Assembly: GCA_903929315.1 (NCBI GenBank)
Contig: CAIYUC010000026.1
Coordinates: forward strand, 1-37,099
Origin: an uncultured Bacteroidales bacterium
Lineage (GTDB): Bacteria; Bacteroidota; Bacteroidia; Bacteroidales; FEN-979
Direction of reading: 5' to 3'
DNA: 37,099 nucleotides
Shown here: piece after piece, positions 25,021 through 33,953 of the stretch
Numbering within the stretch: position 1 is the stretch's first letter
How the letters are laid out: the number at the start of each line of letters is the position of its first letter
Position numbers and translations under genes: made by a program
The notes under the pieces: generated by a model
Databases searched by the model: none
The model's input: the letters and a program-made list of their open reading frames with translations, nothing else
What the model was told of the DNA's origin: nothing

Positions 25021-26241
25021 TTGTTCATTATGGTTATTTGTTTTATCAGCAGAGGGCTGGTTTATATCTTGTTTCGTGTTATGAAAATTGATGATATCGG
25101 TATATTTCATATTCACTTCATCAATAATGGTCTCCCAATTTCTGTACAGGGACTTGCGTGCGCCTTCCCCTGCCTTTCTTATGGTATCCGGGTATTCCAT
25201 TAGTTCTGAAAGAGTTTTTGCAAGAGCTGCAGTTTCATTATCGATCAGAAAACCGTTTACCGTATCCAGGATTCCTTCTGCTGAGGAACTGTTTTTTACC
25301 ACCACTGAAGGAACATTAAAAGCAGCAGCCTCCTGAATTACTAAAGGAGAATTATCATAAACAGAAGGGAAAATGAACAGGTCGGAACAGGCATAAATGT
25401 TTCCAAGTTCTTTCCTGCTTGTAATCAAACCCATAAAAACAACATTTGCCGAAAGCTTATATTTCTTTACTAATTTTTTCATTTCATTCTCTGCATATCC
25501 TTCACCCACAAAGACCATTTTGAATGAATCCCCTTTGTCTTTAATTATTTTCAGCGCTTCAATGATCATTTTTACATTCTTTTCCCATCGGTGTTGTCCT
25601 ACAAATAACATTACGAATTCATCCCTGCTGGCACCTATTGCCTCAAGCCCTTTTTTCCTGAACTTCATCAATTTTGATTTTTCCGGGATTTCCATATCGG
25701 TTCCATTGTGAACGATATCATAGTTTCCATTATAGCCATATTCCCTGAGCGTCTCACCGGTCGCTTTATTAGGTACCCAAACATAGTCTGCCGAATGATA
25801 AAAATTAAGAGACAACTGCATCAGAAAATCAACGAATATTTCAGCATTCAGCACCTTTTTAAAATCGTCGCGATATTTGGAATGGAAGGTCGCTATCAAA
25901 GGGACATTATGCTTTTTAGCCAGTTTTAAAGCCAGTTGACCACTCACAAAAGGAGAATGCGAATGAATAATATCAAATTTCACCTCCTTTAATTTCTTTT
26001 TAAACCTGATATCGAGCAAGGGTAGTCCCACACGATATGGATTCATACCCGGAAGCAGCACTGATTTAAACCGGATCACCTTGTATTCCACTGCATCCTT
26101 ATAATCTTTTACCTTAGGCGCAACCAGATAGGTTTTTCCATATTTGCGGCTCAGCCAACATGCGTAATTATGGGCCGTCATACCCACTCCGTCCATGATC
26201 GGGAAGTAGGCATCAGTAAACTGGCAGGAGGTCATTTTCAT
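24973..26241 (-). CDS. GT4-family glycosyltransferase (diacylglycerol glucosyltransferase-like)
   Basis: A 422-residue GT-B enzyme. The N-terminal domain opens TDAYFPIMDGVGMTAHNYA, followed by IIHSHSPFVSGQLAL and LIATFHSKY, a layout shared with alpha-monoglucosyl-diacylglycerol synthases and related GT4 enzymes. The donor domain has VGQHRWEKNVKMIIEAL, FVGEGYAENEMKKL and LFIFPSVYDNSPLVIQEAAA with the conserved Glu. No membrane span; probably peripheral on the inner membrane. The last 14 or so residues (LPACRQVLHQVHNE) are encoded by the dispersed palindromic repeat, so the native C-terminus was replaced or extended. The promoter has the Pho-type layout. Glycolipid synthesis under phosphate limitation is inferred; other sugar acceptors are possible. 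Confidence 0.78.
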   Translation of the reverse strand: MKMTSCQFTDAYFPIMDGVGMTAHNYACWLSRKYGKTYLVAPKVKDYKDAVEYKVIRFKSVLLPGMNPYRVGLPLLDIRFKKKLKEVKFDIIHSHSPFVSGQLALKLAKKHNVPLIATFHSKYRDDFKKVLNAEIFVDFLMQLSLNFYHSADYVWVPNKATGETLREYGYNGNYDIVHNGTDMEIPEKSKLMKFRKKGLEAIGASRDEFVMLFVGQHRWEKNVKMIIEALKIIKDKGDSFKMVFVGEGYAENEMKKLVKKYKLSANVVFMGLITSRKELGNIYACSDLFIFPSVYDNSPLVIQEAAAFNVPSVVVKNSSSAEGILDTVNGFLIDNETAALAKTLSELMEYPDTIRKAGEGARKSLYRNWETIIDEVNMKYTDIINFHNTKQDINQPSADKTNNHNEQSLPACRQVLHQVHNE

Positions 26242-26274
26242 TTTCGTTAAATTATTAATTGTAAATAGAGGGTA

Positions 26275-26341
26275 TAAAAGTAACGGGAGACAATTTGTAA
26301 CGTGTTATGGCAATATTATTTTTTTATTAAATAATTATTAA
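26275..26341 (-). promoter_or_regulatory. Pho-type promoter of the second GT4 gene
   Basis: On the minus strand, hexamers at an 11-bp period: TTAATA (26341-26336), TTAATA (26330-26325), ATAATA (26319-26314), ATAACA (26308-26303). Exactly 20 bp later is TACTTTTA (26282-26275), one base off the box at the pst operon. It lies 33 bp before the start codon. The last two hexamers each carry one mismatch, so this site is weaker than the porin site. Confidence 0.55.
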
Positions 26342-26363
26342 GCAGCCAAACCGGATGATACAT

Positions 26364-26484
26364 AAAACTTAAAAGTAAAAATCAAAATTTAAAAGGCAAA
26401 GGTCAAAAGTCAAAATTCAAAAGGCAAAAGCAAATGACTGATAGAAACTTTTTGCATTTTGCATTTTACATTTTTAATTTTGAA
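26364..26484. repeat. Ten-unit heptad array followed by a five-unit array in reverse orientation
   Basis: Positions 26364-26433 divide exactly into ten 7-bp units, among them AAAGGCA, AAGGTCA, AAAGTCA, AAATTCA. After 16 bp, 26450-26484 divides into TTTTGCA, TTTTGCA, TTTTACA, TTTTTAA, TTTTGAA. The second is the reverse-complement type of the first. Both lie between the GT4 and secDF promoters. Confidence 0.75.
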
Positions 26485-26497
26485 TTAAGAGTGTGGA

Positions 26498-26531
26498 TTT
26501 TGTTTTATTCCAAAGAAAGTCCTATTTTTGC
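26498..26531 (+). promoter_or_regulatory. Housekeeping-type promoter of secDF
   Basis: TTTTG (26498-26502) as -33 and TATTTTTG (26524-26531) as -7, with 21 bp between, fit the Bacteroidota primary sigma consensus. There is no TTAA register here, which makes it a useful contrast to the Pho-type promoters. Confidence 0.6.
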
Positions 26532-26584
26532 ACGCTCCAAAAACAGGCCTGTATAATATATAATAAGTTTAAAATCATAGTCTC

Positions 26585-29500
26585 ATGCAGAATAAAGGTG
26601 TTGTCAAATTTTTTGCGATCACATTTGCTTTGGTTTGTTTATTCCAGCTTTCGTTTACATTGATAAGTTATTTAAATACCAGGAAGGCAGATAATTACGC
26701 TATTGCCCCGCAAGTCATGGAACAAGCCCATAAGTTAGCCAAGGGAAACGCATTACGTCAGGAAGTCATTTATGATTCTCTCACAAAATTCCGTCATGAA
26801 TATTTCAACGATTCCATGTCAAATGTCGTTGTTTTCAATATCCTCCTGAAGCAATATACCCTAAAGGATGTCAGGGAAAGAGAAATTAACCTCGGACTTG
26901 ACTTAAAAGGTGGAATGAACGTAACCATGGAAGTTTCCGTTCCTGATATTATCCGCGGTCTTTCCGGCAATAACCAGGATCCGGTTTTTCTTAAAGCATT
27001 ACAAAGAGCTCTCGAGAAAGAAAAAACGAGCACGGCTGATTTTGTTGACCTTTTTGCTCAATCCTTTAAGGAGGTAGACCCTAATGCCAAGCTGGCCTCC
27101 ATCTTCAATACAGTTGAATTAAAGGACAGGATCAATTACAATTCTACAAATGCCGACGTTATTAAGGTTATACGTGACGAAGCAAATGCTGCCATCGATC
27201 GTACCTTTAACATCCTGAGAACACGTATCGACCGGTTCGGAGTCACTCAACCAAATATACAGCGACTCCAGACTGCCGGAAGAATTCTCATCGAATTGCC
27301 CGGCATCAAAGACCCTGAACGTGTAAGAAAACTATTGCAGGGTACTGCCCAGCTTGAATTCTGGGAAACCTTTCAGTATCCCGACCTCTATAACTATTTT
27401 GCCGAGGCGAATAAAAGGCTTGCTTCTATCACGGCCGCGGGCGGAGATACCCTCAATGCTGACAGCACACGTTCAAAAGACACGACAAACCTGGGGAAAA
27501 ACCTGACCTCAAAAGAGTCCATATCCGAAAAGAAAGAAACCGGGAAAAAAAGGAAAAAATCAACTGCACTTGCAAAGGAACTAGCAAAAGACACATCAAA
27601 GACAGATACCTCTAAAAAAGAGAATGCTCTTATCAAGCAACTGGGGAAGGACACTACTTCTAAATCTGCCGCTTCAAAGGGAAACCAGTCATTCCAGGAC
27701 TATGCAAAGAAAAATCCGCTTTTTGCTTACCTGAATCCTGCCATCTACCAGAATAAGGAAGGACAATATGTTCCCGGCCAGACTGCAATGGTTGGAAGAG
27801 CGTTTATTAAAGACACGGCAAAGATCAACCGTATGCTCAAACTGGTGAAGAATATGTTCCCACGGGATCTAAAGCTTGCCTGGACCGTAAAACCCAGGGC
27901 CGAAACTGCCGATGTGCTGGAAATGGTGGCTCTTAAAGTCACTTCCCGTGACGGATCCCCTGCTCTTGGCGGCGACGTCATCACCAATGCAAGACAAGAC
28001 TATGACCAGAATGGTAGAGTCGAAGTTGCAATGTCAATGAACTCAGAAGGCGCCAGAATATGGAAAAGACTTACGGGGGACAATATCGGTAAGCAAATTG
28101 CAATCGTTCTCGACGGTTATATTTATTCTTATCCCAACGTTAATGGCGAAATCCCTAATGGTATGTCTTCCATCACCGGGGGAAATATGACGGTTGAAGA
28201 AGCACAGGACCTCGGCAACATTCTGAAAGCAGGGAAGCTTCCTGCCCCGGCCAGAATTGTTGCAGAAGAAATTGTTGGTCCTTCACTTGGCCAGGAATCT
28301 ATCAATGCCGGGTTACTCTCTTTTATTATTGCTTTCATCGGCGTTCTTTTATATATGTCTCTGTATTACAATGGTGCCGGGCATGTTGCAGATATCGCGT
28401 TGTTTGCCAACGTTTTCTTCCTGTTTGGCGTACTTGCTTCGATCGGTGCTGTTCTTACACTCCCCGGTATTGCCGGTGTGGTTTTGACCCTTGCAATGGC
28501 GGTCGACTCGAACGTGATCATCTATGAACGAATGCGTGAAGAAATCAGGGCGGGGAAAGGATTGCGTCTTGTTGTGAAGGATGGTTTCCACCATGCATTA
28601 TCGGCTATTATCGACGGACACGTAACGACAATCCTTACCGGTATCGTCCTTTACATCTTCGGATCAGGACCGGTTCAAGGTTTTGCCACTACCCTGGTGA
28701 TCGGTTTGCTTTTATCACTTTTCTCTTCCATTTTCATTGCCCGCCTATGCTTTGAGTTTATGCTCGACAGGAACATGAACATCACTGTGGGTAACCGGAT
28801 TACATTAAATGCATTCCAGAATACCCACATCGATTTTATAGGATTAAGAAAGAAAATGTACATACTTTCCTTATGTGTTATCATTCCGGGGATAATCAGT
28901 ATTTTCATCAGGGGGTTGGATCCTGGTCTGGATTTCACGGGTGGCAGAAGCTATGTGGTACGTTTCGACCAAAACGTTCAGACCAATGGACTTCGTGAAT
29001 CCCTGCGTAAAGTGATGGGTGAATCACCTGAAGTAAAAACCTTCGGGCCGAATAACCAGGTAAAGATCACGACAAAATTGATGATCAATGAGCGTACCCA
29101 GAAAGCCGATTCCATTGTTAATTCAAGATTATTCGAAGGAGTAAAAGGCTTCTATAAAACACCGATCACATACAGCCAATTCAATTCAAACGATCCGAAG
29201 AAGATCATCGGTGAACGGAGTTCTCAAAGAGTTGATCCGACAATTTCTTACAGGTTGATCCAACAGGCATTCATGGCCGTGTTCTTTGCACTCCTGATCA
29301 TCTTTATCTATATCGCGATCCGGTTTAAAAACTGGCAATATGGACTGGGTGGCGTGATATCCTTATTCCACGACACACTCGTTATTATTACCGCCTTCAC
29401 TTTGTTATGGGGATTATTACCATTCAGCCTGGAAGTTGACCAGTCTTTCATCGCAGCATTGCTGACCATCATTGGTTATTCCATTATGGATACGGTTATC

Positions 29501-29806
29501 ATTTTCGACAGAATACGTGAATATAACCACCTCTACCCAAAAAGAGACCTTGCCAACAACATCAATGCGGCCATTAACAGCACGTTGGGCAGGACCATCA
29601 ATACTTCGGGTATTACCCTCGTAACAATGATCGTTATTTTTATCTTTGGCGGTGAAGTATTGAGAGGTTTTATGTTCGCATTGATCATCGGTGTCGTTTC
29701 CGGTACCTATTCTTCGGTTTTCAACGCCACACCTGTTGCCTATGATGTGATCATGTGGGGAAAAAGGAAAAGGGAAAGAAAAGAATTGGAGAACAAAGCG
29801 AGATAA
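26585..29806 (+). CDS. secDF: Protein translocase subunit SecDF (fused)
   Basis: A 1073-residue RND-type membrane protein that uses the proton gradient to pull exported proteins out of SecYEG. SecD part: TM1 (about 8-30), DLKGGMNVTMEV (106-117), RTRIDRFGVTQPNIQ (212-226), P1 domain and the membrane block after LGQESINAG. SecF part: starts near residue 755 (FIGLRKKMY), with GLDPGLDFTGGRSY and a second set of spans. The fusion is usual in Bacteroidota. A Lys/Ser/Thr-rich low-complexity insert (about 288-366) with repeated LAKELAKDTSK-like units interrupts the periplasmic P1 domain. The gene has its own promoter and a strong terminator. Confidence 0.96.
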   Translation: MQNKGVVKFFAITFALVCLFQLSFTLISYLNTRKADNYAIAPQVMEQAHKLAKGNALRQEVIYDSLTKFRHEYFNDSMSNVVVFNILLKQYTLKDVREREINLGLDLKGGMNVTMEVSVPDIIRGLSGNNQDPVFLKALQRALEKEKTSTADFVDLFAQSFKEVDPNAKLASIFNTVELKDRINYNSTNADVIKVIRDEANAAIDRTFNILRTRIDRFGVTQPNIQRLQTAGRILIELPGIKDPERVRKLLQGTAQLEFWETFQYPDLYNYFAEANKRLASITAAGGDTLNADSTRSKDTTNLGKNLTSKESISEKKETGKKRKKSTALAKELAKDTSKTDTSKKENALIKQLGKDTTSKSAASKGNQSFQDYAKKNPLFAYLNPAIYQNKEGQYVPGQTAMVGRAFIKDTAKINRMLKLVKNMFPRDLKLAWTVKPRAETADVLEMVALKVTSRDGSPALGGDVITNARQDYDQNGRVEVAMSMNSEGARIWKRLTGDNIGKQIAIVLDGYIYSYPNVNGEIPNGMSSITGGNMTVEEAQDLGNILKAGKLPAPARIVAEEIVGPSLGQESINAGLLSFIIAFIGVLLYMSLYYNGAGHVADIALFANVFFLFGVLASIGAVLTLPGIAGVVLTLAMAVDSNVIIYERMREEIRAGKGLRLVVKDGFHHALSAIIDGHVTTILTGIVLYIFGSGPVQGFATTLVIGLLLSLFSSIFIARLCFEFMLDRNMNITVGNRITLNAFQNTHIDFIGLRKKMYILSLCVIIPGIISIFIRGLDPGLDFTGGRSYVVRFDQNVQTNGLRESLRKVMGESPEVKTFGPNNQVKITTKLMINERTQKADSIVNSRLFEGVKGFYKTPITYSQFNSNDPKKIIGERSSQRVDPTISYRLIQQAFMAVFFALLIIFIYIAIRFKNWQYGLGGVISLFHDTLVIITAFTLLWGLLPFSLEVDQSFIAALLTIIGYSIMDTVIIFDRIREYNHLYPKRDLANNINAAINSTLGRTINTSGITLVTMIVIFIFGGEVLRGFMFALIIGVVSGTYSSVFNATPVAYDVIMWGKRKRERKELENKAR

Positions 29807-29826
29807 AGAAAATCCGTCGCTTTAAG

Positions 29827-29860
29827 AAAAGTCCCGCTTTATATCGGGACTTTTTTTATT
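29827..29860 (+). terminator. Intrinsic terminator of secDF
   Basis: A stem of AAAAGTCCCG (29827-29836) with CGGGACTTTT (29845-29854), an 8-nt loop and a T-run directly after it. It starts 20 bp after the secDF stop. Confidence 0.9.
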
Positions 29861-29918
29861 TTTGTAAAAAACAATATTGTTACGGTATCAAAGTTAATCC
29901 ACATTAACAAACCTCTTC

Positions 29919-30072
29919 AGGGGCTGACTAAAATTTCTTTGTGATCTTTGTGGAAAACTTTGAGACCTTTGTGGTTAATTTGTAAAAGATGAACCACAAT
30001 GAGCACTAAGATTGCACAAAGTAAACAATGAGCAAAAAATTATCTACTATACTTTTTCGTCACCCCCACCGG
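29919..30072. repeat. Inverted pair of dispersed repeats upstream of the PorE-like gene
   Basis: The left part (29919-29965) contains GGGGCTGACTAAAA and CTTTGTG units and is the reverse complement of the class at 53-69. The right part (30003-30070) is a forward copy resembling 1-69. The two face each other across about 40 bp. No gene was seen between secDF and 30098. Confidence 0.5.
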
Positions 30073-30097
30073 GCGAGGTTGATCAATAGCAGTTTTT

Positions 30098-32563
30098 ATG
30101 AATAAATCTTTAGGGGTTTTTCTGTTTTTTATTTTTATTCTCTCCTCTGCCGTTGTTGCCCAGAATAAATACACTAAAGCAGCTGATGACGCCTTTGCAG
30201 ATCAGATGTATAACATGGCTTTGAGCCGGTACCAGAAGGCCTATTCAAAAGTGAAAAATAACAAAGGTGAAAAGGACCGGATATCATTCCGCATGGCAGA
30301 ATGTTACCGTATGATGAATAACACGAAAAAAGCCATGGTAGCGTACAAAAGGCTCGCTACCGGAAAATATGCCAAACAGGAGCCAAAGGTGATCCTTTAC
30401 TATGCCGATGCCTTGAAATCAAACGGGAACTATGATGAAGCGATAACTCAATACCAAGCTTACAAGGAGAAGGTTCCTGCCGACGATAAAGCTGAGATTG
30501 GCATTGAATCCTGCAAACTGGCAAAAGAATGGATGGCGAATCCTTCAAAATACCAGGTTACATGGGAAAAAAAGATCAATTCCAAGGATGATGATTTTGC
30601 TCCGGCATATTCAGACAAGAATCATCAGAATCTGATTTTCACGTCTGACCGGCCTGCTTCGACCGGCAAAGATGTTGATAACTGGACCGGGCTTGAATTT
30701 TCAGATATTTTCATGTCGCGTAAAGACAGAAAAGGCGATTGGAGTAACCCGACGTTGATCGATCAGAATGAGATCATTAACACGAAAGACAATGAAGGCG
30801 CAGCCCAGTTCAACAGCCGTTATACCACCCTTTACTTTACCCGTTGCTGGAATGAAGCCCGTAAGAAAGATGGTTGTGCAATCTACAGGGCCGGCAGGAT
30901 GGGCACAACCGCATGGGATAAACCGGAAAAACTTGATCTGGGAAGCGACAGCACTAAATCAATTGGTCATCCTTCCCTGTCCTCCGATGAGAGTACCATA
31001 TACTTCTCGGCAGACTTACCCGGAGGAAAAGGTGGTAAAGATATCTGGATGGCAACCAAAAAAGGAAAAACCAAAAGCGGGGGATATAGCAAACCTGAAA
31101 ATTTAGGTCCGGTAATAAATACTGCCGGTGATGAATTGTTCCCCTTCATCCGTGACGATAGCATCTTATATTTTGCATCAAATGGTCATCCCGGAATGGG
31201 AGGATTGGATATTTTCAGATCCGTCAGGGTAAACGGGGAATGGACAAAACCGGAAAACATGAAATATCCGATCAATACTTCTTTCGATGATTTTGCCATC
31301 ATTTTTAATCCGGATGAACCCGAAGAAGGATATTTTTCTTCCAACCGGCCCGGTGGTAAAGGAAGAGATGACATCTATTCGTTTGTTGTCCCACCTCTTT
31401 TATTTACCCTGGAAGGAAATATTACAGATGACCGTACGCTTCAACCGGTTGCCGGGGCTGAAGTACAGATCACCGGTACGAACGGCAAATCCATGAAATA
31501 TTCTTCGGATGATAAAGGTCATTTCAGTTTCAATAAAAACCAGATCTCTCCGAATACTACTTTTGAGATCATGGTACTGAAGAAAGATTATTTTAATGAA
31601 AAAGGTAAAGAGACAACTGTAGGATTAGAGAGAAGCAAAGATCTGGTCCGGAATTTTATATTGAAACCAATTCCGAAAAAACCCGTTGTTTTACCGGATA
31701 TCCTGTATGATCTCGATAAATGGGATTTGAAACCGCAATTTCAGGATTCGCTCCAGGGATTGATCCAAACTCTTGATGCCAATGAGAACATCGTGATCGA
31801 ACTGGCTGCCCACACCGACTCAAGAGGAACGGATGAAAGAAATGACGTTCTATCGCAACGACGGGCACAATCGGTGGTTGATTATCTGATTTCACGCGGT
31901 ATCGATGCTGACCGTCTCGTGGCAAAAGGATACGGAAAAAGAGTACCACGTACCCTGGCCAAAGATATTAATAAGGACGGCTATCTCTTTAAAACCACTA
32001 CGGTTCTCACCGATACATTGATCAATACACTCCCTAATACGCAAGCAAAAGAAGCTGCCCACTCACTTAACCGCCGGACAGAATTCAGTATCCTGAGAAA
32101 TGATTATATACCTAAATTAAAGCCCGGGAAACAAATCGTTTCCAAAATTGAAGTGGTGGAAAATCCGGAAGAAAATTCGATTCCGTTCATCCTGACGAAA
32201 GACGATTATCTCGAAGCAACCTGTTACGTGAATGGGATCACCATGAAATTTGATTATGACAAGAAAGAAACAGACTTCTTTATTTCAGCCGATGCTGCCT
32301 TTCAGCTTCTAAAAGATGGTACCATCGATAAAAACGATTTTATAGGGGATGCCACTAAAGTGATAAGCGAAGGATCTATCGCCAATAAAGCAGTGTTCAC
32401 CATCAAAGAATTAAGGATTGGGAAAAGCACTATAAAAAATATTAATGCCACTGTAAATAATAAGATCAAAACCACGATACAGTTCGGCGAGAATACGTTA
32501 ATGAAATTCGGATCTTTTGCTATTGATGACCAGGAGAGACGGATCATATTCAATGAACAATGA
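30098..32563 (+). CDS. PorE-like OmpA-family protein with a C-terminal degenerate retropepsin domain
   Basis: An 821-residue exported protein. Order: signal peptide (1-21, VVAQ), TPR-like helices (about 24-150), PD40/WD40-type beta-propeller (about 155-430, with repeated LIFTSDRP, IYFSADLPGG, LYFASNGHPG, GYFSSNRPGG), a carboxypeptidase-regulatory-like domain (about 435-523), an OmpA peptidoglycan-binding domain (about 533-668, AAHTDSRGTDERND), and an extra domain (about 692-821). The first five parts match PorE of the type IX secretion system, which anchors the machinery to peptidoglycan. The last domain follows the bacterial retropepsin pattern (VNGITMKF, then D-K-K in place of D-T-G at 721-723, ISEG, IKELRIGKSTIKNINATV). 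The catalytic Asp is kept but Thr-Gly is lost. The final codons and stop lie in a heptad array. Confidence 0.8.
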   Translation: MNKSLGVFLFFIFILSSAVVAQNKYTKAADDAFADQMYNMALSRYQKAYSKVKNNKGEKDRISFRMAECYRMMNNTKKAMVAYKRLATGKYAKQEPKVILYYADALKSNGNYDEAITQYQAYKEKVPADDKAEIGIESCKLAKEWMANPSKYQVTWEKKINSKDDDFAPAYSDKNHQNLIFTSDRPASTGKDVDNWTGLEFSDIFMSRKDRKGDWSNPTLIDQNEIINTKDNEGAAQFNSRYTTLYFTRCWNEARKKDGCAIYRAGRMGTTAWDKPEKLDLGSDSTKSIGHPSLSSDESTIYFSADLPGGKGGKDIWMATKKGKTKSGGYSKPENLGPVINTAGDELFPFIRDDSILYFASNGHPGMGGLDIFRSVRVNGEWTKPENMKYPINTSFDDFAIIFNPDEPEEGYFSSNRPGGKGRDDIYSFVVPPLLFTLEGNITDDRTLQPVAGAEVQITGTNGKSMKYSSDDKGHFSFNKNQISPNTTFEIMVLKKDYFNEKGKETTVGLERSKDLVRNFILKPIPKKPVVLPDILYDLDKWDLKPQFQDSLQGLIQTLDANENIVIELAAHTDSRGTDERNDVLSQRRAQSVVDYLISRGIDADRLVAKGYGKRVPRTLAKDINKDGYLFKTTTVLTDTLINTLPNTQAKEAAHSLNRRTEFSILRNDYIPKLKPGKQIVSKIEVVENPEENSIPFILTKDDYLEATCYVNGITMKFDYDKKETDFFISADAAFQLLKDGTIDKNDFIGDATKVISEGSIANKAVFTIKELRIGKSTIKNINATVNNKIKTTIQFGENTLMKFGSFAIDDQERRIIFNEQ

Positions 32564-32599
32564 ACAATGAACAATGAACAGTGAGCAATGAACAATGAG
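32551..32599. repeat. Seven-unit heptad array at the end of the PorE-like gene
   Basis: Units CAATGAA four times (32551-32578), CAGTGAG, CAATGAA, CAATGAG. The array encodes the last residues and stop codon (32561-32563) of the PorE-like gene and leads into purM. Confidence 0.85.
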
Positions 32600-32624
32600 A
32601 AAGGGATATTCAAATTCCTGACTG

Positions 32625-33791
32625 ATGACGGATCCTGCACATTATGATCAACGAGGGGTTTCTTCTTCGAAAGAAGAAGTGAAAGAGGCTATCCTCACTG
32701 TCGATAAAGGACTTTTCCCAAAAGCTTTTTGTAAGATCATCCCGGATATCGGTGGGGATGAAAGTTACTGCAACATTATGCATGCCGACGGAGCCGGTAC
32801 AAAATCTTCCCTTGCCTATATGTATTGGAAAGAAACGGGTGACATCTCCGTTTGGAAAGGGATTGCACAGGATGCCATTGTCATGAATATTGATGACCTG
32901 ATATGTGTTGGCGCAATAGATAATATACTGGTTTCCTCTACGATCGGAAGAAATAAACTCCTCATTCCCGGGGAAGTGATCACTGAGATCATACATGGAA
33001 CAGAGGAATTCCTTTCCCTTTTACGGGAATGGGGAATCAAAGTCTATTCAAGCGGCGGTGAGACTGCCGATGTAGGTGATCTTGTCAGAACAATCATCGT
33101 CGATTCGACTGTCTTCTGCAGGATGAAAAGAGCTGACATTATTGACAATGCCCGGATAAAGGCAGGTGATGTCATTGTCGGATTTGCTTCTTCCGGCCAG
33201 GCAATCTATGAAAATGAATACAACGGAGGAATCGGCAGTAACGGCCTTACTTCCGCCAGGCATGATTTGCTGAATAAACATTATATGTACAGCTACCCGG
33301 AAAGCTTCGATGACCGGATCCCGGAAGAGCTTGTCTATTCAGGTAGTCTGAAGCTAACCGACCCGACCGGGATCCCGGGTATTAACGCCGGAAAGCTTAT
33401 CCTGTCCCCTACCCGGACATATTTACCGGTCGTCAAAGAAATACTCCGGGAACATTTTGTCTCTATCCATGGAATGGTCCATTGCAGCGGAGGTGGACAG
33501 ACCAAAATACTTCACTTTGCTGATAACCTGCATATAATCAAGGATAATCTCTTCCCTGTTCCGCCTCTCTTTCAAATGATCCAGACCCAGAGCAACACAC
33601 CATGGCAGGAGATGTATAAGGTGTTTAACATGGGTCACAGGCTGGAACTCTATGTTCCGGAAACTGTTGCAGAAAGAATCATAGAAATTGCCAACCGGTT
33701 TAACATCGAAGCAAGGGTTATCGGGCATTGTGAGGCTTCTGAAGGGAATCAGCTTACCATCACTTCCGAATACGGTACTTTTAAGTATTAA
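32625..33791 (+). CDS. purM: Phosphoribosylformylglycinamidine cyclo-ligase (AIR synthetase), Bacteroidota type
   Basis: Catalyses ATP-dependent ring closure of FGAM to AIR in purine synthesis. Seen: the N-terminal YDQRGVSSSKEEVKEAI, the catalytic region MHADGAGTKSSLAYMYWKET, AQDAIVMNIDDLICVGA, SSGGETADVGD and the glycine-rich VGFASSGQA. The 388-residue length and the Tyr-Trp-Lys-Glu-Thr segment are typical of the longer Bacteroidota branch of PurM rather than the 345-residue enterobacterial form. It follows the PorE-like gene by 61 bp that include the heptad array. No other purine gene is nearby. Confidence 0.92.
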   Translation: MTDPAHYDQRGVSSSKEEVKEAILTVDKGLFPKAFCKIIPDIGGDESYCNIMHADGAGTKSSLAYMYWKETGDISVWKGIAQDAIVMNIDDLICVGAIDNILVSSTIGRNKLLIPGEVITEIIHGTEEFLSLLREWGIKVYSSGGETADVGDLVRTIIVDSTVFCRMKRADIIDNARIKAGDVIVGFASSGQAIYENEYNGGIGSNGLTSARHDLLNKHYMYSYPESFDDRIPEELVYSGSLKLTDPTGIPGINAGKLILSPTRTYLPVVKEILREHFVSIHGMVHCSGGGQTKILHFADNLHIIKDNLFPVPPLFQMIQTQSNTPWQEMYKVFNMGHRLELYVPETVAERIIEIANRFNIEARVIGHCEASEGNQLTITSEYGTFKY

Positions 33792-33953
33792 TTGCTTTAA
33801 ATCCAGGCGGGAACGTCGGAATTTTCTTTAAACCTCCTCCCGGCCTGACGGAAGTACAGGTTCCTAATTCACAGCATGGACTGCGAAGCGCCATCTGCAG
33901 ACTGAAGACTACTCAATTAATTTCAGTTAACTTATTTTCTCAATTATCTTCTT

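Noticed and set aside
26364-26484. Possible CRISPR array
   Set aside because: The periodicity is 7 bp with no spacers of 30-40 bp and no cas genes; it is a heptad array.
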